From: Streptomyces lavendulae subsp. lavendulae | GTDB lineage: Bacteria > Actinomycetota > Actinomycetes > Streptomycetales > Streptomycetaceae | Direction: 5' to 3' | NCBI RefSeq assembly: GCF_002803845.1 | Contig: NZ_CP024985.1 | Span: 2,356,001-2,420,000, forward strand | Length of the DNA stretch: 64,000 bases | Shown: piece after piece, positions 47,505 through 56,136 of the stretch | Layout: every line of letters starts with the position of its first letter | How positions within the stretch are numbered: the first letter of the stretch is position 1 | Translations under genes and position numbers: made by a program | Notes under the pieces: model-generated | Seen by the model: the letters and a program-made list of their open reading frames with translations, nothing else | What the model was told of the DNA's origin: nothing | Databases searched by the model: none

Positions 47505-47903
47505 CTACGGGAGGACCGCGAAGCCGTCCAGTTCGAGCAGGGCCTGCGTGTCCCAGAGGCGGACCACGCCGACCACCGCCATCGCGGGGTACTCGCGCCC
47601 CGCGAGCCGGCGCCAGATCCGGCCCAGCTCGCCGGCGTGCTCCCGGTAGTCGGCCACGTCCACCGCGTACACCGTCACCCGCGCCAGGTCCGCCGGGGTC
47701 CCGCCGGCCGCCGCGAGGGCCGTCAGCAGGTTGGCGAGGGCCCGCTCGAACTGCTCGGGCAGGGTCTCCCCCACGACCTTGCCCGAGCCGTCCAGCGCGG
47801 TCTGGCCGGCCAGGAACACCAGCCGGCCCCCGGTGGCGGTGACGGCGTGGGAGAAGCCGGTCGCCGGGGACAGCTCCTCGGGGTTGATCCGCTCCAGACT
47901 CAT
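47505..47903 (-). CDS. RidA family protein (imine/enamine deaminase-like)
   Basis: 132 residues, YjgF/YER057c/UK114 family, presumably a trimer that hydrolyses reactive enamines and imines. GFSHAVTATGGRLVFLAGQT is the typical N-terminal strand pair. RidA-like genes recur in anthranilate-CoA degradation clusters, where the ring-reduced product carries an enamine that must lose ammonia. The ATG overlaps the acyl-CoA dehydrogenase stop by four bases, so the two are coupled. Exact substrate inferred only from context. Confidence 0.87.
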   Translation of the reverse strand: MSLERINPEELSPATGFSHAVTATGGRLVFLAGQTALDGSGKVVGETLPEQFERALANLLTALAAAGGTPADLARVTVYAVDVADYREHAGELGRIWRRLAGREYPAMAVVGVVRLWDTQALLELDGFAVLP

Positions 47904-49021
47904 CCCGCCGCCTTCCGGTAGAGCTCCTTCGCGATGAGGGTGCGCTGCACCTCGCTCGCGCCCTCGTAGATCCTGGGCGCCCGCACCTCCCGGTACAGGT
48001 GCTCCAGCAGGTGGCCGCGGCGCAGCGCGACCGCCCCGTGCAGCTGGACGGCGTGGTCCACGACGTACTGGGCCGTCTCGGTGGCCAGGAGCTTGGCCAT
48101 GGCCGCCCGCCGGGGGACGTCCGGGGAGCCCCGGTCGTAGGCGCCGGCCGCCGCGTACACGAGCAGCCGGGCGGCCTCGGTGCGGGTGGCCATCTCCGCG
48201 ACCCGGTGGGCGACGGCCTGGAGGTCCGCCAGCACCCCGCCGAAGGCGGTGCGGCCGGCCGTGTGGGCGAGGGTCGCGTCCAGGGCCGCCCGTGCCATGC
48301 CGACCGCGAAGGCGCCCACGCTCGGCCGGAACAGGTTCAGGGTCTCCATCGCCACCCGGAACCCCTGCCCGGGCTCCCCCAGGACGTCGGCGCGGCCGAC
48401 CGGCACCCCGTCGAAGGAGAGCGAGCCGATGGGGTGCGGCGACAGCATGTCGAGGGCCTCGCCACTCAGTCCCGGCCGGTCCGCCGGGACCAGGAACGCG
48501 GTGACCCCCCGCGAGCCCGGCGCCTCACCCGTCCGGGCGAAGACGGTGTAGAAATCGGCTTCGGGGGCGTTGGAGATCCAGCACTTCTGCCCGTGGAGCC
48601 GCCATCCCGCCCCGTCCGGGACCGCCTCCAGCGCCAGGGCCGCCGCGTCCGAGCCCGCGCCCGGCTCGCTGAGCGCGAACGCCGCCACCAGCCGGCCCTC
48701 CCGCACCCCCGGCAGCCACCGCTCGCGCTGTTCCGCGCTGCCCGACCTCAGCACCGGGTGCGCCCCCAGCCCCTGCAGGGCCAGGGCCGTCTCCGCCTCG
48801 GTGCAGCCGTAGGCGAGCGATTCCCGCAGCAGGCACAGCTCCAGCGCACCGGAGTCGAACACCTTGTCCAGCAGCCCCAGCTCCCCGAGCGCCGCCAGCA
48901 GCGGCCGGTTCACCCGGCCGGGCTCACCCTTCTCGGCGAGCGGCCGCAGCCGCCCCGCCGCCAGGGCGCGCAACTGCCCGCACCATTCCTCTTCGTCCAC
49001 CCCGAGCGCGAATCCGGCCAT
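47900..49021 (-). CDS. Acyl-CoA dehydrogenase
   Basis: 373 residues, FAD enzyme of the acyl-CoA dehydrogenase family. The catalytic Glu lies in IYEGASEVQRTLIAKELYR as in medium-chain enzymes. QKCWISNAPEAD and FALSEPGAGSDAAAL are the flavin-binding segments. It is divergent from an aryl-CoA ligase gene and coupled to RidA, so it probably works on a ring-derived CoA thioester in the same pathway. Confidence 0.92.
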   Translation of the reverse strand: MAGFALGVDEEEWCGQLRALAAGRLRPLAEKGEPGRVNRPLLAALGELGLLDKVFDSGALELCLLRESLAYGCTEAETALALQGLGAHPVLRSGSAEQRERWLPGVREGRLVAAFALSEPGAGSDAAALALEAVPDGAGWRLHGQKCWISNAPEADFYTVFARTGEAPGSRGVTAFLVPADRPGLSGEALDMLSPHPIGSLSFDGVPVGRADVLGEPGQGFRVAMETLNLFRPSVGAFAVGMARAALDATLAHTAGRTAFGGVLADLQAVAHRVAEMATRTEAARLLVYAAAGAYDRGSPDVPRRAAMAKLLATETAQYVVDHAVQLHGAVALRRGHLLEHLYREVRAPRIYEGASEVQRTLIAKELYRKAAG

Positions 49022-49037
49022 CCGAATGCCCCAGTCC

Positions 49038-49077
49038 TATCGCGTCCTGTTGACTGTCGTCACCATCACGATACGCT
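49038..49077 (+). promoter_or_regulatory. Putative promoter and inverted repeat between acyl-CoA dehydrogenase and CoA ligase
   Basis: TTGACT (49050-49055), a 16-bp spacer and TACGCT (49072-49077) face the ligase gene. An inverted repeat TATCGCG/CACGATA (49038-49044 and 49067-49073, one mismatch) brackets the -35. It is a candidate operator for the PaaX-family regulator encoded downstream. Confidence 0.4.
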
Positions 49078-49164
49078 CTAGGGGCGGCTCCCCGGGGTCA
49101 ACGGGAAGACGCACCGCACGGCCGGCTCCACCCCGTCCGGACGTCGCAAGGGGGCGAACCCGCC

Positions 49165-50784
49165 TTGGAGCTCAAGCCTTCCGCTCATACCGACACCTTC
49201 GCGCGCGAACACCTGCCGCCCGCCGACGCCTGGCCGGAGCTCCTCTTCGAGCTGCCCGAACTGGCCTATCCGGACCGGCTGAACTGCGGCGCCGAACTGC
49301 TCGACGCCACCGTCGACCGGTTCGGCCCCGACCGCCCCGCCTTCCGCTCGGCCTCGGGCGAGGTGTGGTCGTACGGGGAGCTGCGCGAGCGCGTCGACTC
49401 GCTCGCCCACGTCCTCACCGTCGACCTCGGCGTGGTCCCCGGCAACCGGGTGCTGCTGCGCGGACCCACCGGACCGTGGCTCGCCGCCTGCTGGCTGGCC
49501 GTGATGAAGGCGGGCGGGGTGGCCGTCACCGTGCTGGCCCAGCAGCGCGCCCAGGAACTGGCGACGGTGTGCTCGATGGCCCAGGTGGGCCACGCCGTCT
49601 GTCACGCCGACGTGCTGGACGACCTGGTCAAGGCCGAGGTGCCCGGTCTGCGGATCGCCACCTACGGCGGGGACTCTCCGGACGACCTGCTGCGGCTGGC
49701 CGAGAACCACCGGGAGCCCTATCCCGCCGTCGAGACCTCCGCCGACGACGTGGCGCTGATCGCCTTCACCTCCGGCACCACCGGCCGCCCCAAGGGCTGC
49801 ATGCACTTCCACCGCGACCTCCTCGCCGTCGCCGACACGTTCTCCCGCCATCTCCTGCGCCCCCGCCCCGACGACGTGTTCGCCGGCAGTCCCCCGCTGG
49901 GGTTCACCTTCGGACTCGGCGGACTGGTCGTCTTCCCGCTGCGCGCCGGGGCCTGCGCGCTGCTGCTGGAACAGGCCGCCCCTCGCGCACTGCTCCCCGC
50001 GCTCGCCGAGCACCGGGTCACGGTCCTCTTCACCGCTCCCACCGCCTACCGCTCGATGCTGGACACCCTGGGCCCCTACGACACGGGCGCCTACGACCTC
50101 TCCGCGCTGCGCCGCTGCGTCTCGGCCGGCGAGAACCTGCCCGCCGCCACCTGGCGGGCCTGGCACGAGCGCACCGGACTGCGGATCATCAACGGCATCG
50201 GGGCCACCGAACTGCTGCACATCTTCATCTCCGCGGCCGACGAGGACGCCCGCCCCGGCGCCACCGGCCGGGCGGTTCCCGGCTGGGAGGCCCGGGTCGT
50301 GGACCCCGCGGGCCGGCCCGTGGCGGACGGCGCACCCGGGCTCCTGGCCGTGCGCGGGCCGGTCGGCTGCCGCTACCTGGCCGACCCGCGCCAGCGCGAG
50401 TACGTCCGCGACGGCTGGAACCTGACCGGTGACACCTACGTCCGCGACACCGACGGCTACTTCCGCTACGTCGCCCGCGCCGACGACATGATCATCTCGT
50501 CCGGCTACAACATCGCGGGCCCGGAGGTGGAGGAGGCCCTGCTGCGCCACCCCGACGTCGTGGAGGCGGCGGTGGTCGGGCTCCCCGACGAGCGCCGGGG
50601 GCAGATCGTGGTCGCCCACGTCGTCGCGCGCGACGGAGCGGTGCTGACCGAGGACCTCCTGCGCACCCACATGCGCTCCGAACTGGCCCCGCACAAATGC
50701 CCGCGGTCCTTCGTCTTCCTGCCCGCGCTGCCCCGGACGGCGACCGGGAAACTTCAGCGCTTCCGGCTGCGCGATCTAGAGTGA
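49165..50784 (+). CDS. Aryl-CoA ligase, probable 2-aminobenzoate-CoA ligase
   Basis: 539 residues, ANL superfamily; activates an aromatic acid to its CoA thioester through an acyl-AMP. AMP-binding motif FTSGTTGRPKGCMHFHRD, then NGIGATELLHIFISA, and the C-terminal GYNIAGPEVEEALL and catalytic Lys in RTATGKLQRF. The whole sequence follows the benzoate/2-aminobenzoate-CoA ligase pattern. Translation probably starts at the TTG at 49165, with GGGGG about 11 bases before. It is 4 bp ahead of the PaaX regulator gene. Anthranilate is preferred over salicylate or benzoate because of the neighbouring genes. Confidence 0.85.
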   Translation: MELKPSAHTDTFAREHLPPADAWPELLFELPELAYPDRLNCGAELLDATVDRFGPDRPAFRSASGEVWSYGELRERVDSLAHVLTVDLGVVPGNRVLLRGPTGPWLAACWLAVMKAGGVAVTVLAQQRAQELATVCSMAQVGHAVCHADVLDDLVKAEVPGLRIATYGGDSPDDLLRLAENHREPYPAVETSADDVALIAFTSGTTGRPKGCMHFHRDLLAVADTFSRHLLRPRPDDVFAGSPPLGFTFGLGGLVVFPLRAGACALLLEQAAPRALLPALAEHRVTVLFTAPTAYRSMLDTLGPYDTGAYDLSALRRCVSAGENLPAATWRAWHERTGLRIINGIGATELLHIFISAADEDARPGATGRAVPGWEARVVDPAGRPVADGAPGLLAVRGPVGCRYLADPRQREYVRDGWNLTGDTYVRDTDGYFRYVARADDMIISSGYNIAGPEVEEALLRHPDVVEAAVVGLPDERRGQIVVAHVVARDGAVLTEDLLRTHMRSELAPHKCPRSFVFLPALPRTATGKLQRFRLRDLE

Positions 50785-50788
50785 ACCC

Positions 50789-51589
50789 GTGGTCGAGCAG
50801 CACACTCCGCGATCTCTGATCGTCACGTTCTACGGCGCCTACGGGCGGACCTTCGAAGGGCCCGTCCCGGTGTCCGCGCTGGTCCGCCTGCTGGGCGCGG
50901 CCGGCGTCGACGCGCCCTCCGTCCGCTCCTCGGTGTCCCGGCTGAAGCGGCGCGGCTTCCTGGTGCCCGCGAAGACCGCGGACGGCGCCGCCGCCTACGA
51001 CCTCTCCGAGGAGGCCCGGCTGCTGCTGGAGGACGGGGACCGGCGGATCTACGGCCCCCCTCAGGTGTCGGAGGAATGGCTCGTCGCGGTCTTCTCCGTC
51101 CCGGAGCAGGAGCGGAACAAACGCCACCTGCTGCGCTCCCGGCTCGCCCGGCTCGGCTTCGGGGCGGTGGCCCCGGGCGTGTGGATCGCCCCGGCCCAGC
51201 TGGCCCGCGAGACGGAGCACACGCTGGAGCGGTTGCACCTGACGGCCTACGTCGAGCTCTTCCGCGGCTCCCACCTCGGCTTCGCGCCCACCGCCGAGGC
51301 GGTGGCCCGCTGGTGGGACCTGACGGCGCTGGCCAAGCAGCACGAGGAGTTCCTCGACCTGCACGAGCCGGCGCTGCGCGCCCTCCAGTCGGGCCCCGAG
51401 CCCACGCCGGAGGCCGCGTACCGCACCCACCTCACCGCCCTGGACTCCTGGCGCCGCCTGCCCTACGCGGACCCGGGACTGCCCCGCGAGCTGCTCCCCG
51501 CGGACTGGCCGGGCGACCGGGCGGCGGCGGTCTTCGCCGAGCTCCACGCCCGGCTGCGGGACGCGGGCGCCCGCTTCGTGCGGACGTAG
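50789..51589 (+). CDS. PaaX-family transcriptional repressor
   Basis: 266 residues. An N-terminal winged helix (FYGAYGRTFEGPVPVSALVR, VRSSVSRLKRRGFLV) and the PaaX C-terminal domain (GVWIAPAQL) are clear. PaaX proteins sense aryl-CoA thioesters such as phenylacetyl-CoA and release their own operon; here the inducer would be the product of the ligase encoded 4 bp upstream. GTG start. Confidence 0.92.
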   Translation: MVEQHTPRSLIVTFYGAYGRTFEGPVPVSALVRLLGAAGVDAPSVRSSVSRLKRRGFLVPAKTADGAAAYDLSEEARLLLEDGDRRIYGPPQVSEEWLVAVFSVPEQERNKRHLLRSRLARLGFGAVAPGVWIAPAQLARETEHTLERLHLTAYVELFRGSHLGFAPTAEAVARWWDLTALAKQHEEFLDLHEPALRALQSGPEPTPEAAYRTHLTALDSWRRLPYADPGLPRELLPADWPGDRAAAVFAELHARLRDAGARFVRT

Positions 51590-51872
51590 CGGCCGGCCGC
51601 GGCCGACCGCCGTGACGGGGCGGCGGTACGGCTTCGCGCACGGGGTGCGGGTCTTCATGGTTCCTCCTCCTGCCGGGCCCCGGTGGGGCCGCCGGACCGG
51701 CCGGTGATCCGGCCGCATTCCCAAGATCCCAGCGGCCCGGCACCGCCGCTTCCCCCACGTGGGGGAACCCTCTCCCCCACCCGGGGGAGCGCCCCGGGAC
51801 CACCCCGCGCGCCCCCGCGAGCAGCCCGGAAATTCGGGTGCGCCCGGCTCCGGGCACCCGCCACGATGGGCC
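51590..51872. other. 283-bp intergenic region with orphan ribosome-binding site and two palindromes
   Basis: Between the PaaX and acetyltransferase genes. On the minus strand, AGGAGGAGG four bases ahead of an ATG at 51658 is an ideal translation start. The reading frame it opens runs straight into the PaaX gene as antisense, so no real gene follows. Two palindromes lie at 51750-51789. It may be the left-over 5' end of a deleted minus-strand gene. Confidence 0.5.
51750..51789. promoter_or_regulatory. Tandem GC-rich palindromes, 22 bp centre to centre
   Basis: First copy TTCCCCCACGTGGGGGAA (51750-51767) is a perfect 18-bp palindrome. Second copy CTCCCCCACCCGGGGGAG (51772-51789) has perfect 7-bp arms. 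Equal arm type and two-turn spacing suggest cooperative binding of a dimeric regulator. Neither is followed by a T-run, arguing against a terminator. Confidence 0.6.
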
Positions 51873-52712
51873 ATGACATGGACCTTCAGCACTGATCTGG
51901 CGGCCTACCTGACGGCCGCGCGCCCCGCGTTGGCGGCACGGCCGGTGGTCAACACCAGCCTGCTCACCGTCACCGACTCCCTGGAACGGCGCGGCCTGCA
52001 CGCCCACGGCACCGCCGACCCCGTCTTCGGCTGGTGGACCGGCGCCGACGGAACCGTCACGGGCGCCCTGCTCCGCACGCCGCCCTACCCCGTGCTGCTC
52101 GGCGCCCTGCCACCGGAGGCGGTCCGCGCCCTCGGCCCGGAGCTCACGGCCGGCCCGCTGCTCAGCGGGATCAGCGGGATCAACGCCCGCCGGACGGACG
52201 CCCTGACGCTGGCCGCCGCCTGGGGGCGCCCGACCCGGATCGTGGAGGAGCTGCGGCTCTACCGGCTCGGCACCCTGACGGCCCCGGAACGCGCCCCGGC
52301 CGGACGGCCCCGGCTCGCGGCCGAGGCGGACCTGCCCCTCCTGCTGGAGTGGACCCGGGAGTTCAACCGGGAGACGGAGCAGCCCGGCCGCGCCTCGGAA
52401 GCCGCCCTGCGCGAGCGGCTCTCCTACGGCGGCGCCCTGCTCTGGGAGCACGACGGCGGCCCGGTGTCCCTGGCGGCGTTCTCCCGCCCGATCGCCGGCG
52501 CCTCCCGCGTCGGCCCCGTCTACACCCCGCCCGCCGCCCGGGGCCGCGGCTACGCCGCCGGGATCACCCACGCCGCGACCGGAGCCGCCCACGCGGCCGG
52601 CGCCCGCGAGGTCCTGCTGTTCACCGACCTCGCCAACCCCACCAGCAACGGCATCTACCAGCGCCTCGGCTACACCCCGGTCGAGGACCGCGTCCACCTG
52701 GAGGCGCTCTGA
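51873..52712 (+). CDS. GNAT-family N-acetyltransferase
   Basis: 279 residues. The C-terminal half has the acetyl-CoA binding pattern of GNAT proteins: VGPVYTPPAARGRGYAAGI (motif A, RGRGYA) and LFTDLANPTSNGIYQRLGY. The N-terminal half is a degenerate, second GNAT-like domain without that motif. Substrate unknown. It lies 84 bp after the tandem palindromes and is convergent with the flavin monooxygenase gene (22 bp between stops), so it may not belong to the degradation pathway. Confidence 0.87.
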   Translation: MTWTFSTDLAAYLTAARPALAARPVVNTSLLTVTDSLERRGLHAHGTADPVFGWWTGADGTVTGALLRTPPYPVLLGALPPEAVRALGPELTAGPLLSGISGINARRTDALTLAAAWGRPTRIVEELRLYRLGTLTAPERAPAGRPRLAAEADLPLLLEWTREFNRETEQPGRASEAALRERLSYGGALLWEHDGGPVSLAAFSRPIAGASRVGPVYTPPAARGRGYAAGITHAATGAAHAAGAREVLLFTDLANPTSNGIYQRLGYTPVEDRVHLEAL

Positions 52713-52734
52713 CCGCCCCCTCCCGCCGCCACCG

Positions 52735-55086
52735 CTACCCCTTCCCGGCCGGCGGCTTGCGGCTGCCGGCCCGGTAGGGGGCGGGCCAGGGCGCGCCCGG
52801 TCCCTCGTACCCCTGGTCGGCCGCGGCGTGCAGGGTCCAGTGCGGGTCGTACAGGTGCGGGCGGCCGACGGCGCACAGGTCGGCGCGCCCGGCCAGCAGC
52901 AGGGAGTTGACGTCGTCCCAGGAGGAGATGGCGCCGACGGCGATGACGGGGACACCGAGCGCGTTGCGGATCCGGTCGGCGTAGGGGGTCTGGTAGGAGC
53001 GCCCGTACTCCGGGGTCTCGTCGGACACGACCTGGCCGGTGGACACGTCGACGGCGTCCGCGCCGTGGGCGGCGAAGGCGGCGGCGATCCGCTCCGCCTC
53101 GTCCGGCGTGGTGCCGCCGGGCGCCCAGTCGGTCGCCGAGATCCGGACCGTCATCGGGCGGTCCCCGGGCCACACCGCACGGACCGCGTCGAAGACCTCC
53201 AGCGGGAAGCGCAGCCGGTTCTCCAGGGGGCCGCCGTAGGCGTCGTCCCGGTGGTTCGTGAGCGGCGACAGGAACCCCGACAGCAGGTAGCCGTGCGCGC
53301 AGTGCAGTTCCAGCAGGTCGAACCCGCATTCCGCGGCGCGCACGGCGGCCGCCGCGAAGTCGGAGCGCAGGACGGCGAGGTCGGCGGCGTCCAGCGCGCG
53401 CGGAACGGCCGACACGCCGGGCCGGTAGGGCAGCGCGGAGGCGGCGACGAGCGGCCAGTTGCCCTCGGGCAGCGGCTCGTCCATGCCCTCCCACATGACC
53501 CTCGTCGAGCCCTTGCGGCCCGAGTGCCCGAGCTGGACGCCGAGGGCGGTGCCCGGCGCGGAGGTGTGGACGAAGTCGACGATCCGCTTCCAGGCGGCCG
53601 TCTGCTCCGAGGTCCACAGGCCGGTGCAGCCGGGGGTGATCCGGCCCTCGGCGCTGACGCACACCATCTCCGTCATGACGAGCCCGGCCCCGCCCAGGGC
53701 CCGCTCGCCGAGGTGCACCAGGTGGAAGTCACCCGGCACCCCGTCCCGCGCCGAGTACATGTCCATGGGTGCGACGACGACCCGGTTGCGCAGGGTCAGG
53801 CCCCGCAGGGTGAACGGCGTGAACATCGGCGGGGTTCCCGCCGCGCCCCCAGCGCCCGCCTCGCCCGCCGCGCTCACCTCACCCACCTCGCCCGTCGGGC
53901 AGCCGAACTCCTCCTCCACCGCCCTCGTGAAGCGGGCGTCGCGCAGCCGCAGGTTCTCGTGCGTCACCCGTCGGCTGCGGGTCAGCAGGTTGAAGGCGAA
54001 CTGCCGGGCCGGCTGGCCGACGTAGCCCTGGATCTCCTCGAACCACCGCATGCTGGCGGCCGCCGCCCGCTGGGTGCTGGCCACGGCGGGCCGCCGCGCC
54101 GCCTCGTACGCCGCCAGGGCCCGTGCCACCCCGGCCGCGGGGACCCCGTCCGGGGCCGGGCCCGCCGCGCCCGCTCCCGCCGCGCCCGCTTCCTCCCCTG
54201 GCACGGCCGCCAGGGCCTCGGCGAGCGCCAGCGCGTCCTCGACGGCCAGCTTGGTGCCGGAGCCGATGGAGAAGTGGGCCGTGTGCGCGGCGTCCCCGAG
54301 CAGGACCACGTTCCCGTGCGACCACCGCGCGTTCTCGACGGTGCGGAAGCGGGTCCACGCGGAGCGGTTGCCGCGCAGCGGCCTGCCGCGCAGGGCCTCG
54401 CTGAAGATCTTGGCGCACCGGGAGGCGGACTCCTGCTCGTCGCACAGGTCGAAGCCCGCGGCGCGCCACGCCTCCTCCCGCATCTCGACGATCACGGTCG
54501 AGGAGTCGTCGGAGTACGGGTAGGCGTGCAGCTGCATCACCCCGTGCGCGGTCTCCGCGATCTCGAAGCGGAAGGCTTCGAAGGCGAAGTCGGCGGCCAG
54601 CCAGATGTAGCGGCAGCGCCCTTCGGTGACGGTGGGACGGAAGTGCGCCGCGCCGTTCTCCCGGGTCGTGCTGTGCACCCCGTCCGCCGCGACGACCAGG
54701 TCGTGCGTACGGGCCAGCTCGTCCACGTCGGGGGCCGGGGTGCGGAAGCGGATCCGGACCCCGAGGCCCGCGCAGCGCTCGTGGAGGATCTCCAGCAGCC
54801 GGCGCCGGCCGAGCGCGGCGAAGCCGTGGCCGCCGGAGGTGAGCAGCCGGCCCCGGTGGACGACCTCGACGTCGTCCCAGCGCACGAACTCGGCGCCGAG
54901 GGCCGCGTGCACGACCGTGTCGGCGCGTTCGATGCCGCCGAGGGTCTCGTCGGAGAGCACGACGCCGAAGCCGAAGGTGTCCTCGGGGGCGCCCCTTTCC
55001 CAGACCTCCACGTGGTGTCCCTGCCGTGCCAGCAGCGCGGCGGCGTACAGTCCCCCCGGTCCCCCGCCCACGACGGCGACCCGCAT
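52735..55086 (-). CDS. Fused flavin monooxygenase / OYE-type reductase (2-aminobenzoyl-CoA monooxygenase/reductase-like)
   Basis: 783 residues, two enzymes in one chain. Residues 1-~385 are an aromatic-ring FAD monooxygenase (VVGGGPGGLYAALL at the N-terminus, LLGDAAHTAHFSIGSG). Residues ~421-783 are an Old Yellow Enzyme-like FMN reductase (PMFTPFTLRGLTLRNR, VQLGHSGRKGS, HGYLLSGFLSPLTNHR). This architecture is that of 2-aminobenzoyl-CoA monooxygenase/reductase, which hydroxylates and then reduces the ring; databases also call it bifunctional salicylyl-CoA 5-hydroxylase/oxidoreductase. No gentisate dioxygenase gene is nearby, which favours the 2-aminobenzoate route. It is 4 bp downstream of the enoyl-CoA hydratase gene. 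Confidence 0.87.
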   Translation of the reverse strand: MRVAVVGGGPGGLYAAALLARQGHHVEVWERGAPEDTFGFGVVLSDETLGGIERADTVVHAALGAEFVRWDDVEVVHRGRLLTSGGHGFAALGRRRLLEILHERCAGLGVRIRFRTPAPDVDELARTHDLVVAADGVHSTTRENGAAHFRPTVTEGRCRYIWLAADFAFEAFRFEIAETAHGVMQLHAYPYSDDSSTVIVEMREEAWRAAGFDLCDEQESASRCAKIFSEALRGRPLRGNRSAWTRFRTVENARWSHGNVVLLGDAAHTAHFSIGSGTKLAVEDALALAEALAAVPGEEAGAAGAGAAGPAPDGVPAAGVARALAAYEAARRPAVASTQRAAAASMRWFEEIQGYVGQPARQFAFNLLTRSRRVTHENLRLRDARFTRAVEEEFGCPTGEVGEVSAAGEAGAGGAAGTPPMFTPFTLRGLTLRNRVVVAPMDMYSARDGVPGDFHLVHLGERALGGAGLVMTEMVCVSAEGRITPGCTGLWTSEQTAAWKRIVDFVHTSAPGTALGVQLGHSGRKGSTRVMWEGMDEPLPEGNWPLVAASALPYRPGVSAVPRALDAADLAVLRSDFAAAAVRAAECGFDLLELHCAHGYLLSGFLSPLTNHRDDAYGGPLENRLRFPLEVFDAVRAVWPGDRPMTVRISATDWAPGGTTPDEAERIAAAFAAHGADAVDVSTGQVVSDETPEYGRSYQTPYADRIRNALGVPVIAVGAISSWDDVNSLLLAGRADLCAVGRPHLYDPHWTLHAAADQGYEGPGAPWPAPYRAGSRKPPAGKG

Positions 55087-55090
55087 GGCG

Positions 55091-55918
55091 TTACCTGCCC
55101 TTCCAGCGCGGCGGCCGCTTCCCGGTGAAGGCCGCGTGGAACTCCGCGTAGTCCTCGCCGTGCATCAGCAGCGCCTGGGTGTTGGCGTCGAGTTCGACCG
55201 AGGCGGCCAGCGGCATGTCCAGTTCCGCCGTCAGCAGGGCCTTGGTCTGCGCGTACGCGAGGGCGGGTCCGGCGGCGAGGTGGGCGGCCAGTTCGGCGGC
55301 CCGGGCGTCGGCCTTGCCCTCGTCGACCAGCTCGCTGAGCAGGCCGATCCGCTCCGCCTCGGGGGCGCGTACGGGTTCTCCGAGCATCAGCAGCCGGGTG
55401 GCGTGGCCGAGGCCGACGACCCGGGGCAGCAGGTAGGCGGCGCCCATGTCCCCGCCGGAGAGGCCGACGCGGGTGAAGAGGAAGGCGAACCGGGCGGTGG
55501 GGTCCGCGATCCGGAAGTCGGCGGCGAGGGCCAGCACGGCTCCGGCCCCGGCGGCCACCCCGTGCACGGCGGCGATCACCGGGAAGGGGCATTCGCGGAC
55601 GGCCCGGACCACCTGGCCGGTCATCCGGTTGAAGTCGAGGAGCTGGGCGGTGTCCATGGCGAGGGTGGCACCGATGATCTCGTCCACGTCCCCGCCGGAG
55701 CAGAAGCCACGGCCCTCGCCGGCGAGCACGAGGGCGCGTACGGAACGTTCGCGGGACAGTTCGGCGAGCAGGTCGCGCAGGTCGGCGTAGGCGCCGAAGG
55801 TGAGCGCGTTCAGCTTCTCGGGGCGGTCGAGGGTCACGGTGGCGACACCGTCCTGCCGGGTCACCCGCAGGTTGCGCCACCGTTCGGTCGATGGGGTGGA
55901 ACCGGTGAAGGGGCTCAC
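55091..55918 (-). CDS. Enoyl-CoA hydratase/isomerase family protein
   Basis: 275 residues, crotonase fold. The oxyanion-hole segments are GEGRGFCSGGDVDEI and HGVAAGAGAVLALAAD. The C-terminus (AEFHAAFTGKRPPRWKGR) is typical of hydratases in aromatic-CoA pathways. It leads the two-gene unit with the monooxygenase/reductase, consistent with hydration or ring opening of the reduced ring. Start GTG at 55918; no good ribosome-binding site is visible, so the true start may be a little downstream. Confidence 0.88.
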   Translation of the reverse strand: MSPFTGSTPSTERWRNLRVTRQDGVATVTLDRPEKLNALTFGAYADLRDLLAELSRERSVRALVLAGEGRGFCSGGDVDEIIGATLAMDTAQLLDFNRMTGQVVRAVRECPFPVIAAVHGVAAGAGAVLALAADFRIADPTARFAFLFTRVGLSGGDMGAAYLLPRVVGLGHATRLLMLGEPVRAPEAERIGLLSELVDEGKADARAAELAAHLAAGPALAYAQTKALLTAELDMPLAASVELDANTQALLMHGEDYAEFHAAFTGKRPPRWKGR

Positions 55919-56136
55919 GGAACCGACGGTATCACCGACTCGTGACCACCGTCACGGAAACGCGACACGGGAGGGTGCGACGGCCCGTCGGCCAGGACCC
56001 GGCCGGGGTGCCCTACGGAGCCGGAATTCCACTTCGTATCGTTGAAAGCGGGAGTTCACCCGGGCGCCACCGGAGCGACTCCCGCAGCACCGCCCCTCCA
56101 CGCTCCCGCGACGATCCCGGAACGGACGGATCCGCT

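Noticed and set aside
50492..52955. Long minus-strand ORFs across PaaX, the acetyltransferase and the CoA ligase
   Set aside because: These are typical high-GC antisense readings: Gly/Arg/Ala/Val-rich, no motifs, opposite to genes with clear conserved motifs. Only the orphan start at 51658 was kept as an observation.
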